From Pseudolactococcus sp041800635 (lineage in GTDB: Bacteria > Bacillota > Bacilli > Lactobacillales > Streptococcaceae): a stretch of 64,000 nt of DNA. Below the pieces are notes generated by a model, which was given only the letters and a program-made list of their open reading frames with translations, was not told the DNA's origin and did not search any database. Positions within the stretch are counted from its first letter, which is position 1. The number at the start of each line of letters is the position of its first letter. The position numbers and the translations under genes are program-made. Location of the stretch: assembly GCA_047833645.1 (NCBI GenBank), contig CP181259.1, positions 1,364,001-1,428,000 on the forward strand, written 5' to 3'. Of the stretch, positions 24,456-34,144 are shown piece after piece.

Positions 24456-25598
24456 ATGATTAATTTTTCTATCAACAAAACTGCCTTTCTCAATAACTTG
24501 AGAATTACCAAACAAGCCATTTCAACTAAAGTTGCTATTCCAACCCTTTCTAAAATTAAAATTGATGTGTCAAGCGAAGGCATTACCTTAACTGGGTCAA
24601 ATGGTCAAATTTCAATCGAGAATTTTCTATCTCGAGACGATGAAAATGCAGGTATGTTAATTACTGAGCCTGGTAGCATTTTATTAGAAGCTAGCTTTTT
24701 TGAAAGTGTTGTGAATAACTTACCTGAAGTGACGTTTGAGTTTAAAGAAATTGAACAAAATCAAGTCGTTTTAACCTCAGGTCAATCAGAGATTACCCTT
24801 AAAGGATTAGATGTTGAAATGTATCCGCGCATTCAAGAGATGCCAACGGAAAACCCGCTTAAAATTAAAGCAGGCGTCTTAAAAGAAATTTTTACAGAAA
24901 CTGCCTTTGCGGTCTCAACGCAAGAATCTCGTCCAATTTTGACAGGCCTCCATTTGACTTTAACGGATCATAAAATCCTCAAATCTGTTGCGACCGACTC
25001 GCACCGGATGAGTCAACGTGTGATCACGCTTGACAAATTAAGTGAAGATTTTGATCTAGTCCTGCCGAATAAATCTGTGGCGAGCTTTAAATCTGTCTTT
25101 TCAGATGATGAGACAGAATTGGATATCTTCTTTTCTAGTAATCAGATTCTGATTCGCAATGAGACCATCTCATTTTATACAAGACTTGTTGAAGGAAACT
25201 ACCCAGATACTAACCGTCTGATCCCTTCAGACGCTGATTATACGCTTGATTTGACCTTTGACGTTGCCAACCTCCGCCATACGATGGACCGAGCTAAATT
25301 GCTCTCTAACGCGACGACAAATGGGACTGTTAAATTAAGCATCACAGGTGATCAAATCATCGCAACCGTTAATTCACCAGAAGTCGGCTCAGTACACGAA
25401 GAAATCACACCATTAGCAAAATCAGGTGAAGATTTAACCATTTCTTTTAATCCCCAATATTTGATTGATGCCTTGAAAGTCATTAAGGAACCAGAAGTTC
25501 GGATCCGTTTTATCTCACCCGTTCGCCCCTTTACCTTGGTACCGAAGAGTGATACCCTTGATTTTGTCCAATTGGTGACCCCAGTTCGGACCAACTGA
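24456..25598 (+). CDS. dnaN: DNA polymerase III beta subunit (sliding clamp)
   Basis: This 380-residue protein matches the three-domain beta clamp, with conserved segments TVATDSHRM, VEGNYPDTNRLIP and the C-terminal LVTPVRTN. It forms the ring that tethers DNA polymerase III. It follows dnaA with the second origin segment in between, the standard arrangement. The start has GAAAGAG as ribosome-binding site. Length is typical of Gram-positive clamps. Confidence 0.97.
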   Translation: MINFSINKTAFLNNLRITKQAISTKVAIPTLSKIKIDVSSEGITLTGSNGQISIENFLSRDDENAGMLITEPGSILLEASFFESVVNNLPEVTFEFKEIEQNQVVLTSGQSEITLKGLDVEMYPRIQEMPTENPLKIKAGVLKEIFTETAFAVSTQESRPILTGLHLTLTDHKILKSVATDSHRMSQRVITLDKLSEDFDLVLPNKSVASFKSVFSDDETELDIFFSSNQILIRNETISFYTRLVEGNYPDTNRLIPSDADYTLDLTFDVANLRHTMDRAKLLSNATTNGTVKLSITGDQIIATVNSPEVGSVHEEITPLAKSGEDLTISFNPQYLIDALKVIKEPEVRIRFISPVRPFTLVPKSDTLDFVQLVTPVRTN

Positions 25599-25636
25599 TT
25601 AATCGTTTTAACCTTAGCGCGTTTTGCCAAACATGA

Positions 25637-25664
25637 TATAATAGACCGAGAGGTCTATTTTTTT
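25637..25664 (+). promoter_or_regulatory. rexB promoter overlapped by a hairpin with T-run
   Basis: An extended -10 (TGATATAAT, with TATAAT at 25637-25642) is followed at once by TAGACC-GAGA-GGTCTA (25642-25657) and seven T residues, ending at the rexB ATG. The hairpin looks like a dnaN terminator placed over the rexB promoter and start region, and it includes the only ribosome-binding-site-like sequence (AGAGG). It may insulate rexB from readthrough. Confidence 0.55.
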
Positions 25665-28600
25665 ATGAAAGTTATCCACACTGATATTTATGGTCATTTA
25701 ACTGAGTTTTTGGTTGATGAAGCGCGTGAGCACATCACAAAGGGCAAAAAAATATTTTATATCGTGCCATCCTCTCTTTCTTTTGAAAAAGAAAAAGAGA
25801 TTTTGACACGTTTTAATGCGGGCCAAGATGGGGCATTATTTGATTTAACCGTCACCAGACTAAAACAATTACCCTGGTACTTCGATAAAAATCAAGACAA
25901 TGGCCGAAAAACCTTATCTCCCATTGGTCTAGCCATGCTGATGCGCCACACCTTAAAACAACTCACTGATGCGCAACTCCCAATCTATCGCTTTATGCGG
26001 GATAAACAAGGCTTCATCACGCAGTTAATCTCACTTTATCAGGAGTTAACAGCGGCTAATCTCATGCCTGAAGATTTACTGTTAGCCGCGGATAGTCAAA
26101 AAAATCAAGAATTGATGTGCATCTTTGATGCCTTCGAGTATCAATTAGGGCAGTTTTCTAATGAGAACAAATTCCAAGGTTTTATTGACAGTATTGTCAA
26201 TGATGACTTGACAGAAGCGTTACAAGACTATGTCTTAATCATTGAGGGCTATTCACGCTTTTCTGCTGAAGAAATGACCTTAATTGATGCTTTATCCAGT
26301 CGTGTCTCAGACATTGTATTAGGGATTTATGCGTCTAAAAAAGCAATTTCAGCTACTTTCATAGAAGGCAATGTTTACCAGCAATCAGTTGAGTTGGTAC
26401 AGACACTAGCTCAAAAATATGAGTTGACAGTCGTTTACAAAAACGTCAATCATATTGACAGTACATTTACAGAGTTGTCAAGATTAATGGAAAAAGCATC
26501 CGATTTCACACTGACAGAGTCTGATCACTTGACTGAGCATGAAGGTCTAGAAATTTGGCAAGTTGTCAATCATAAAGAGGAGATAGAACACGTTGCCAAG
26601 CAAATTCGTCAACTCCTCTTTAAAGGGGTTCACTATCAAGATATTTTAGTCTTATTAGGTGATGTGACATCAGATCGTATCTTGTTACCTGAGATATTTA
26701 AGACTTATGAGATTCCATTTTTCTATGCCCAAGAAAAGTCAATGCAGGATCACCCCTTAATTGTTTTAGTGGAAGCCTTATTAAGAATTAAAACCAATCA
26801 TTACCAGCTCAATGATATCTTGAATTTATTAAAAACAGAGCTTTACACTAAAAGTCAATTAAGTTTACAAGATGTTTATCAATTTGAAGTTTATAGTTTA
26901 CAGCGAAATATCAGAGGTCGGACTAAATTTTCGCAAGAATTTGAAGATTTGAGAGCGGAGAAAGTGAGAGCAACTCTCATTGGATCTGATTCTCCTTTAC
27001 AAAGTTTACTAGGAAGTCAACCTCAAAAAGGTCAGAATTGGGTTAAAAAATTTCAAACTTTTTTGGAAAACGGACAGGTTAAAGACAAGATTGAGCAGCT
27101 TTATTTTGAGGCTGAAGCGATGGGTAACCTTGAAAAAGCTTCTGAGCATTTAGAAGTTTGGAAATTATTGATGACTGTTTTGGAAGAATTGACAGCTGTT
27201 TTTGGTCTGGAAAAATTATCGATACAGGAATTTTTAGAGATTATGGAAGCTGGGATTAAAAATGCGGCTTATCGACTGGTACCCGCTAATGTTGATGTTG
27301 TCCAAGTTAAATCTTATGAACTCGTTGAGCCGCATACCGCTGACTATGTGTTTGCGATTGGCTTAACCCAGTCTAATTTTCCGAAAAGTAAGCAGACGAT
27401 CAGCCTCATCTCTGATGCGGAACGTGCCAAGCTCAATCAAAAGTTACGAGATACTGAATCGGATCATCTCAAATTTATAGATGAACCCAATTTTATCAAC
27501 TACAAAAAAAATAGCTTTACAGCTTTACAATTATTTAATGCCGCAAATCAAAAATTAGTGCTGTCAACTCCCAAAATCTATAGTAATGAACAAAGCGACT
27601 TATCACAGTTTCTACAGTTTATCATTGACAGAGGCGTGACACCACTTTACAAGACTGGTGTTAATCTAGTTGATACGATTGAACAAATTGGTAATTATGA
27701 TGGCTTATTAGCTAACCTAGGACAAATTGAACGCTTACTTATGTCAAAATCTGAGACAGAAGCAAGGCCTGTCAACACCTCATTTTGGTTAAGTTTATTT
27801 AGAATCATGGCTAAAAATCCTGAGTATCAACCGATTTTATCTGCAGAGTCAACCGATCAGTTACAGACAAGACAACTGGATGCATCTGTCATCGCGGCCT
27901 TATATCCAACAGATCTCAATGCTTCTGTGTCCAGTTTTGAAAACTTTTATAATTGTGAATACCAGTACTTTATCAATCATACGCTACATGTCAAACCCTT
28001 TGAAAAAATCGATTTAGACGCTCGAATTTCAGGTTCTTATTTCCATGAAGTCTTTGAACATCTGATGAGCGCCAATCAAGTGGAGGCGGCCTCTTTTGAT
28101 GATACGTTGACGAAATCTTTACAAGAAGTTGACCGTAAATATCGTGACTTCTTTACACGTGATGCAACCAGTCGTTATACCTGGTCTAGGTTACAAGAGA
28201 TCATTAAGCAAACCTCAACCCTGCTTAAGCAAACGTTAGAAAATACAGGGGTTAAACCTCTGGCGTTTGAGGAGGCTTTTGGTTTTGATCAGGCAGGCCT
28301 TCAAACCTATCAAGTTGCCTTGCAAGCGGATAAAAGATTGAACTTACGTGGTATCATTGACCGTGTCGATCGCATATTTGATGCCTTAGGCGCTGTGGAC
28401 TATAAGTCTGGCGATAAGAAATTTGATTTACAGTCAGCTTATGATGGTACAAATTTACAATTTTTAACCTATCTCGATATACTTCGCCAAAATGCTAAGC
28501 AGTATGGCACCTCGCAAACGATTTGGGGTGCCCTATATTTGCATCTGCAAAATCCGACGATTGCGCTCAAATCTGTCAATCAAGTCGCTGACATTGCTGA

Positions 28601-29009
28601 TGAACTCAAAAAGAAAATGCGCTATACTGGTTTCTTTAATGCGGATTTAGCCAGTCATTTGAAAGATAATTTTGATCACCTCTTTAATCTAGGTCAATTT
28701 ACCAAAGAGGGTATCCCTTTTAAAAATAATACAAACTTTTATAGCGAATCTGAAATGTCTGCCTTGATGACTCATAATGAAACCCTTTACCAAGCAGCAG
28801 GTCAAAAGCTATTGTCAGGAAAGATTGAGATTAATCCAATCGTTGTAAAGCATCACGCCAAAGGTTGTCAATTTTGTCAATTTAAGTCAATCTGTGGTTT
28901 TGAGTCAGATAGTCATTTACCATCAGGTCGGAAAGTCAATCTGAAATCAAAAGAAGAGATTAGAGCATCTTTACTGACAGGAGGAAAAGAACATGCAACA
29001 ACTCACTGA
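25665..29009 (+). CDS. rexB: ATP-dependent nuclease subunit B (RexB/AddB)
   Basis: This 1114-residue protein is the partner of RexA in the double-strand-break-processing helicase-nuclease that recognises Chi. Its C-terminal RecB-like nuclease domain has AVDYKSG (about residue 910), and the four iron-sulphur cysteines appear as NCEYQYF (about 763) and CQFCQFKSIC (about 1067). The N terminus lacks the Walker A of Bacillus AddB, as in lactococcal RexB, so helicase motor activity must come from RexA. It overlaps rexA by 17 bases. Confidence 0.95.
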   Translation: MKVIHTDIYGHLTEFLVDEAREHITKGKKIFYIVPSSLSFEKEKEILTRFNAGQDGALFDLTVTRLKQLPWYFDKNQDNGRKTLSPIGLAMLMRHTLKQLTDAQLPIYRFMRDKQGFITQLISLYQELTAANLMPEDLLLAADSQKNQELMCIFDAFEYQLGQFSNENKFQGFIDSIVNDDLTEALQDYVLIIEGYSRFSAEEMTLIDALSSRVSDIVLGIYASKKAISATFIEGNVYQQSVELVQTLAQKYELTVVYKNVNHIDSTFTELSRLMEKASDFTLTESDHLTEHEGLEIWQVVNHKEEIEHVAKQIRQLLFKGVHYQDILVLLGDVTSDRILLPEIFKTYEIPFFYAQEKSMQDHPLIVLVEALLRIKTNHYQLNDILNLLKTELYTKSQLSLQDVYQFEVYSLQRNIRGRTKFSQEFEDLRAEKVRATLIGSDSPLQSLLGSQPQKGQNWVKKFQTFLENGQVKDKIEQLYFEAEAMGNLEKASEHLEVWKLLMTVLEELTAVFGLEKLSIQEFLEIMEAGIKNAAYRLVPANVDVVQVKSYELVEPHTADYVFAIGLTQSNFPKSKQTISLISDAERAKLNQKLRDTESDHLKFIDEPNFINYKKNSFTALQLFNAANQKLVLSTPKIYSNEQSDLSQFLQFIIDRGVTPLYKTGVNLVDTIEQIGNYDGLLANLGQIERLLMSKSETEARPVNTSFWLSLFRIMAKNPEYQPILSAESTDQLQTRQLDASVIAALYPTDLNASVSSFENFYNCEYQYFINHTLHVKPFEKIDLDARISGSYFHEVFEHLMSANQVEAASFDDTLTKSLQEVDRKYRDFFTRDATSRYTWSRLQEIIKQTSTLLKQTLENTGVKPLAFEEAFGFDQAGLQTYQVALQADKRLNLRGIIDRVDRIFDALGAVDYKSGDKKFDLQSAYDGTNLQFLTYLDILRQNAKQYGTSQTIWGALYLHLQNPTIALKSVNQVADIADELKKKMRYTGFFNADLASHLKDNFDHLFNLGQFTKEGIPFKNNTNFYSESEMSALMTHNETLYQAAGQKLLSGKIEINPIVVKHHAKGCQFCQFKSICGFESDSHLPSGRKVNLKSKEEIRASLLTGGKEHATTH

Positions 29010-32000
29010 TCAAGACATCGCCTTGTTACAGCAGGCTGAAGTTGGTAAAGCCATGCCCAAAACACCTGAGCAAATAGAAGCGATTTATCGAACAGGCACG
29101 AATATTTTAGTGTCCGCTTCTGCTGGTTCTGGGAAAACGTTTGTCATGACCGAACGAATTATCAACCTGATTTTGAATGGGGTGTCGGTCAAAAACTTGT
29201 TGATTTCAACCTTTACCAATAAAGCAGCCGCAGAATTAAAAATGCGGCTAGATAAAAAAATTAGAGAAACACGGGCCAAGGAAAAATCCTTCGATAAAAG
29301 CCATCTCTTGACAACTGCTTTACAGGAATTGTCAACTGCTGACATTGGGACAATGGATAGTTTTACACTCAAATTTCTCAAAGAAAATTTTTATCTCAAA
29401 AATTTAGATCCAACTTTTAGATTATTAGTAGATAGCACTGAGCAAGAAATCATCAAACGAGATATTTTTGATCAGCTGGTGGAAGAACATTTAGCTGATC
29501 AAGGGATGATTAGTCAAGATCGGTTTGTCCGGGTGATGACTAATTTTTCAACGGATCGTAAAATTGATGCTTTCTATCAAGTTTTGACTAAAATTAATAC
29601 TTTTGCAGATAGTTTAGAAAATCCGGTAGATTGGTTGGAGCATGAGTTTTTAACAGGTTTTTCAACCTACCAAACATTTGCTGACCTACCAGATACCTTT
29701 ACAAAAGGTTTACAAGAAAGTTTACAAGAAATATATCAGGCACTTCTTGAAAACTTAGCTTCTGGTGTGATTACAGGTCCAGCCAAAATTAACAATACTG
29801 AGGAATTTCTAGCAAACTTTGAGTATTTGTATGACTGTTTAGGTCAGAAGCAATTTCAAAAATTTGCTGCGTTTTATCGTCAGATGAAGTTGCAGTTTGT
29901 CCCCAATGCCAATAATAAAGACAATCGTGATGAAGTACTTGAAGCCCAAAAGTTGGGGCTAAAAACGCTGATTGCTGCCAATAAAGCACGTCTTGATCAA
30001 TTTATAGAAGCCATTAAGCATCAAGACGTGATTGAGACCTATCATGGTTTAGCTGGTGAGTTGACACGTGATTTACAGGTGATTGCTTTAGCCTTTTATC
30101 AGCGTTATCATGATTATAAGCTGAAAAATGCCTGTCTCGAATATGCTGATGTGACCCATTTGACGATTGAGATTTTGCAGGAAAATGAGGTCTTGCGTAA
30201 AGTTTATCAGACGCAGTATTTTGAAGTCATGGTTGACGAGTACCAGGATACCAATCACCTACAAGAAGCCATGTTGCGACTCCTATCTAACGGTCACAAC
30301 TGTTTCATGGTAGGCGATGTTAAGCAATCGATTTATGGCTTTCGGTTAGCAGATCCTTCTCTTTTTATGAGTAAATACGAGGCTTACCAGCAACCTGATG
30401 CGGCTGGCAAGCTGATTAGATTGAAGGAAAATTTCCGCTCCTATCCTGAAGTGATCAATTTTACCAATCAGATTTTTGAACGTTTGATGGATAAAAAAAT
30501 TGGTGAAATGGTTTATGGTCCGGAAGAAAAATTAGTGGTTGGTAATCCTGAGTTAGCCCAAGAGACTACTCCTGATTTGACAGCAGAACTTTTAATCTAT
30601 AAGGATGAAAAAAACACGACTCCTGAAACGGATGATGCCGTCTCAACTGATGAACTCGTCGTGACGGCACAGGCTATCCGCAAGCTACTGTATCAAGGGA
30701 CGCAACCAAAAGATATCGTTATTTTGGTTAGAAGCAAAACCAATAATGCCGAAATTGAACGCGTTTTGCAGTCCTTTGACATTCCTGTTGTCCTAGATGA
30801 AGGGAAAATGAATTACCTGCAGGCCATGGAAGTTCTGGTTATGCTAGACGTCTTAAGAGCGATTGACAATCCTTTATTTGATTTGTCATTTGTTGCCCTT
30901 CTCAAGGCCCCTTTGTTCAAGTTTAGTGAAAATGACTTAGCGATTATCAGTTTACAGGCGTCAAATGATGCGACGTTTTATGACAAGTATCAAAAAGCCT
31001 ATCAGCAAAACGGCTTGAAAACAGACTTGATTGACAGCACATTATTAGCCAAACTCAAGCATTTCAATGTCTTGTTTAGCAAATGGTGTCAACTTGCCCG
31101 TCAAGAAAGTTTACACAGTTTGATTTGGGAAATCTATCGGGATACCCATTATTATGACTATGTCGGTGGCATGAAAAATGGTCAACAACGCCAAGCTAAT
31201 TTAGCAGCTTTAGCGGATCGAGCCGCTGCTTATGAGTCATCTGGTTATAAAGGACTCTTCCAGTTTATCAAAATGATTGACAGTTTCATGACCAGTCAAA
31301 ATGATTTAGCTGCTGTCAACGTTGCTTTACCAAGTGATGCTGTTCGGGTCATGACCATTCATAAATCAAAAGGTCTGGAGTTTCCCTACGTTTTCATTTT
31401 GAATGTCAATAAGAAATTCAATACAAAGGATTTATCGAGCGATTTAATTCTATCCAGAAAAAATGGGGCAGGGATTAGTTTTGTCACTGACTTTAAACAA
31501 GAAATCGATACTGAATTTCCTTATGCCATGGTCAAGATGACGACCTTACCCCAGATGGCAAATGCCCTAGAAAAAGAATACCAAGCTTTAGCTGAAGAAA
31601 TGCGGATGCTGTATGTTGCCTTGACACGAGCTGTCAAGAAGGTTTACATGGTAGGTAAAATCGAGGCGGCAAAACTAGATGAGGCTGATCAGTTTATCGC
31701 CTATCAAACTGCTGCTTTTGATGGGAATGGGATCCTGGATGACACGATTAGACAATCTAGTCAAGGGTATCTCAACTGGGTGTTAGGGATTTATCAGGCG
31801 ACGACGGTTAAACAAGCATTAGGGCTCAAGGTTAAGGTGCTGGTAGATGCTGATTTACAAGACATGATCCCTGTTGATCAAAAGCATCATCTGTCTTTTG
31901 AGACCTTATTAGCTGAATCCAAACAGTATGATAATGCCATGGCAACGATTGACGAGGTAAAATTAGCCAAACAGATTTTAGATTCTGCTGAGAAATTGAA

Positions 32001-32646
32001 CGATCAATATGCAGCAGGCATCCAGTTACCAACGATTCAAACGCCGAGTCAAATCAAAAAGCGTTATGAACATTTGATTTCAGAGCAGGATGTCGTCGTC
32101 AGCACGCATCAAAAATATTCTCAGTTTGAATTTTTAAAAACAGATAAGAAAGTATCTCCGACAGAATTAGGGTCTGCTGTGCATGCCCTCATGCAGTCAC
32201 TTGATTTTTCAAATGTTACACGTGAAACATTACATCAGACCATTCAAAGACTGGCTGTTCGAGATGAAGTCAAAGAAAAAATCAAGGTTGAGCAAATTTT
32301 AAGCTTATTTGAGACAGATTTTGGTCAACTGATGGTAAGCCATCACCAACTGATGACACGTGAAGCACCTTTTTCCATGCTCAAAACGGATCAAGCATCG
32401 GGTGAGCAGTATGTGATTCGGGGGATTATTGATGGGTTCATCAAACTCGCAGATAAAATCATCCTGTTTGATTATAAGACAGATCACTTTACAGATTTAG
32501 AAGCGATTCCCGAGATTAAAGCACGTTATCAGATGCAAATGGCCCTCTATGCAGAAAGTCTGACAACTGCCTTTAAGCAAGATAAAATTGAGCAATATTT
32601 AATTTTACTAGGTGGTCCCGATCAAGTTTATATTGAACAACTCTAA
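28993..32646 (+). CDS. rexA: ATP-dependent helicase/nuclease subunit A (RexA/AddA)
   Basis: This 1217-residue UvrD-type helicase has Walker A SASAGSGKT (about residue 40), MVDEYQDTNH (about 413), a helicase motif VMTIHKSKGLEF, VALTRAVKKVYMVG, and a C-terminal RecB nuclease site ILFDYKTDH (about 1157). With RexB it processes DNA ends for RecA loading. It is translated together with rexB (17-base overlap) and ends at a bidirectional terminator. A perfect parS sequence lies within its coding region at 32214-32229. Confidence 0.97.
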   Translation: MQQLTDQDIALLQQAEVGKAMPKTPEQIEAIYRTGTNILVSASAGSGKTFVMTERIINLILNGVSVKNLLISTFTNKAAAELKMRLDKKIRETRAKEKSFDKSHLLTTALQELSTADIGTMDSFTLKFLKENFYLKNLDPTFRLLVDSTEQEIIKRDIFDQLVEEHLADQGMISQDRFVRVMTNFSTDRKIDAFYQVLTKINTFADSLENPVDWLEHEFLTGFSTYQTFADLPDTFTKGLQESLQEIYQALLENLASGVITGPAKINNTEEFLANFEYLYDCLGQKQFQKFAAFYRQMKLQFVPNANNKDNRDEVLEAQKLGLKTLIAANKARLDQFIEAIKHQDVIETYHGLAGELTRDLQVIALAFYQRYHDYKLKNACLEYADVTHLTIEILQENEVLRKVYQTQYFEVMVDEYQDTNHLQEAMLRLLSNGHNCFMVGDVKQSIYGFRLADPSLFMSKYEAYQQPDAAGKLIRLKENFRSYPEVINFTNQIFERLMDKKIGEMVYGPEEKLVVGNPELAQETTPDLTAELLIYKDEKNTTPETDDAVSTDELVVTAQAIRKLLYQGTQPKDIVILVRSKTNNAEIERVLQSFDIPVVLDEGKMNYLQAMEVLVMLDVLRAIDNPLFDLSFVALLKAPLFKFSENDLAIISLQASNDATFYDKYQKAYQQNGLKTDLIDSTLLAKLKHFNVLFSKWCQLARQESLHSLIWEIYRDTHYYDYVGGMKNGQQRQANLAALADRAAAYESSGYKGLFQFIKMIDSFMTSQNDLAAVNVALPSDAVRVMTIHKSKGLEFPYVFILNVNKKFNTKDLSSDLILSRKNGAGISFVTDFKQEIDTEFPYAMVKMTTLPQMANALEKEYQALAEEMRMLYVALTRAVKKVYMVGKIEAAKLDEADQFIAYQTAAFDGNGILDDTIRQSSQGYLNWVLGIYQATTVKQALGLKVKVLVDADLQDMIPVDQKHHLSFETLLAESKQYDNAMATIDEVKLAKQILDSAEKLNDQYAAGIQLPTIQTPSQIKKRYEHLISEQDVVVSTHQKYSQFEFLKTDKKVSPTELGSAVHALMQSLDFSNVTRETLHQTIQRLAVRDEVKEKIKVEQILSLFETDFGQLMVSHHQLMTREAPFSMLKTDQASGEQYVIRGIIDGFIKLADKIILFDYKTDHFTDLEAIPEIKARYQMQMALYAESLTTAFKQDKIEQYLILLGGPDQVYIEQL
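32214..32229. promoter_or_regulatory. parS: parS centromere site inside rexA
   Basis: TGTTACACGTGAAACA is an exact match to the Bacillus/streptococcal parS consensus TGTTNCACGTGAAACA and is nearly palindromic. It lies about 10 kb from the parB-dnaA origin region, the expected distance. By eye I found no second perfect copy in the window. Confidence 0.9.
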
Positions 32647-32691
32647 AAAGCATCAGATGTCTTCGGGATTGAAGTCATCTTGATGCTTTTT
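32645..32691. terminator. Bidirectional terminator between rexA and the flippase gene
   Basis: AAAAAGCATCA (32645-32655) pairs with TGATGCTTTTT (32681-32691), with a further GATG/CATC pair inside. The A and T runs on the two sides serve both converging genes. Confidence 0.88.
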
Positions 32692-34144
32692 AGTTTAAGA
32701 AATCCCTCGGTTTGACTTGAAAGACTTTGAAAAAGGTTGCAGCACCTAGGCCACTTAAACTTATCAGTTTCAAAAGTTGGAGGCCACGTCCGCTCACGAT
32801 GAAGATTTGAAGTCCTAGCTTAACGACAGCGCCCATCATCAAAATTGCCAGCCAAAAGCGAAGATTATAGAGTTGGCGCGGAAATTTTCGGCTGTAAAGG
32901 CTATACAAGATGAGGACAAGACTTAAACTCATGAGACTGGATAGGGCAGCGCCGTTCAACCCATAGGAAACCGTCAAGGGATAGACACTCAGCACTTTAA
33001 AGGCCAGGCCACTCAATAAAATCAAGCCCGAAAGCTTGTTTTTACCCGCCAGGAATAGGTTATGATGATACAGTTGGATCATTGAAATGATAGGGATCTG
33101 ACACACGAAAATCTGTAAACTTAGGACGTGATCATGACTTTTAAAGAGGACGTCGTTCATTTCTGGGAGTAAAATCATAAGGCCAACAGTCAAAGCGATG
33201 GCTAAGTAAGTCACATTGTTCCAAATTTTCTTGGAAATGCGGCCTGCTTTGGTCAGCTTAGGGAGACTATCTGTCAAAATAGAGGTGGTAAAGACTAAGC
33301 CTAATTGTAAGAAGGGTTGACCACGATCATAAATGCCCTTTAAAATTTCAGCCTGACTAGATGTCTTAATGCCTGGTAGATGCATCAAAGCATTTTTCAC
33401 AAAAAAAACATCAATCATTTGTAGTATCAGCATGTAAACCATGAAAAAAGTAAAGACAAGTGAAGCAAGACCGAATTTTTGAATGATCTGACCTTTAGGT
33501 TTTAAAGCGGCCAAGTTTGTAAACAAGCCATGAAACTTAAAGGGACTTGAAATCATCAGATAGACCAATGCAACAAGGCCACCTATAAAGGAGCCAAGCA
33601 TGGCTAAGAAAGAGATTGTGTAGACATTGGTTGACACTCGTGTAAACAAGAGTGCTGCACCGATAATTAAGACAACACGTACAGACTGTTCAATGACTTG
33701 GGAGACAGCAGTTGTCACCATATCTTGTTTGGCCTGCGCTCTCCCCCGATATAAAGATAGAAAAGGGACTAATAAAAGTGGTAAACAGGCCATCAACAAA
33801 GGCCCTGCTAGTTGTTCTTGTCCCATCAATCTCGCTATCGGTTGACACAAGAGTGACAAAACTAAAAAGCTTAAAATAGATAAAACGAGCGACAGCTGAA
33901 AAAATTGATGCGTTTCTTCTTTGGGTTGATCAGACGCATGAATCAGACTAGATAAAAAATTTGGCAGGGCGATCAATGACAGCGTCGTAATAATCGAATA
34001 AAAAGGGTAGACTTGCTGGAAGGCATAAAAACCTTGATCGCCGACTAAATTTTGATAGGGAAAGCGGTAAAGTGCTGCCAGAATTTTAGATAAAAATCCT
34101 GCCAGCGCAAGGATACTTGCCCCTTTAAAGACCAGTTTTTTCAT
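32690..34144 (-). CDS. SpoVB/YabM-type polysaccharide flippase family membrane protein
   Basis: The 484-residue form starting at ATG 34144 (MKKLVFKGASILALAGFLSK) is preferred over upstream in-frame ATGs at 34156 and 34168. The protein has about 12-14 transmembrane helices and matches the MATE-like/PST superfamily of lipid-linked sugar exporters (SpoVB, YabM, MurJ-like). Its place after mfd repeats the Bacillus mfd-spoVT-yabM order. A role in cell-wall precursor or polysaccharide export is likely; the substrate cannot be read. It begins within the mfd 3' end. Confidence 0.85.
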   Translation of the reverse strand: MKKLVFKGASILALAGFLSKILAALYRFPYQNLVGDQGFYAFQQVYPFYSIITTLSLIALPNFLSSLIHASDQPKEETHQFFQLSLVLSILSFLVLSLLCQPIARLMGQEQLAGPLLMACLPLLLVPFLSLYRGRAQAKQDMVTTAVSQVIEQSVRVVLIIGAALLFTRVSTNVYTISFLAMLGSFIGGLVALVYLMISSPFKFHGLFTNLAALKPKGQIIQKFGLASLVFTFFMVYMLILQMIDVFFVKNALMHLPGIKTSSQAEILKGIYDRGQPFLQLGLVFTTSILTDSLPKLTKAGRISKKIWNNVTYLAIALTVGLMILLPEMNDVLFKSHDHVLSLQIFVCQIPIISMIQLYHHNLFLAGKNKLSGLILLSGLAFKVLSVYPLTVSYGLNGAALSSLMSLSLVLILYSLYSRKFPRQLYNLRFWLAILMMGAVVKLGLQIFIVSGRGLQLLKLISLSGLGAATFFKVFQVKPRDFLN

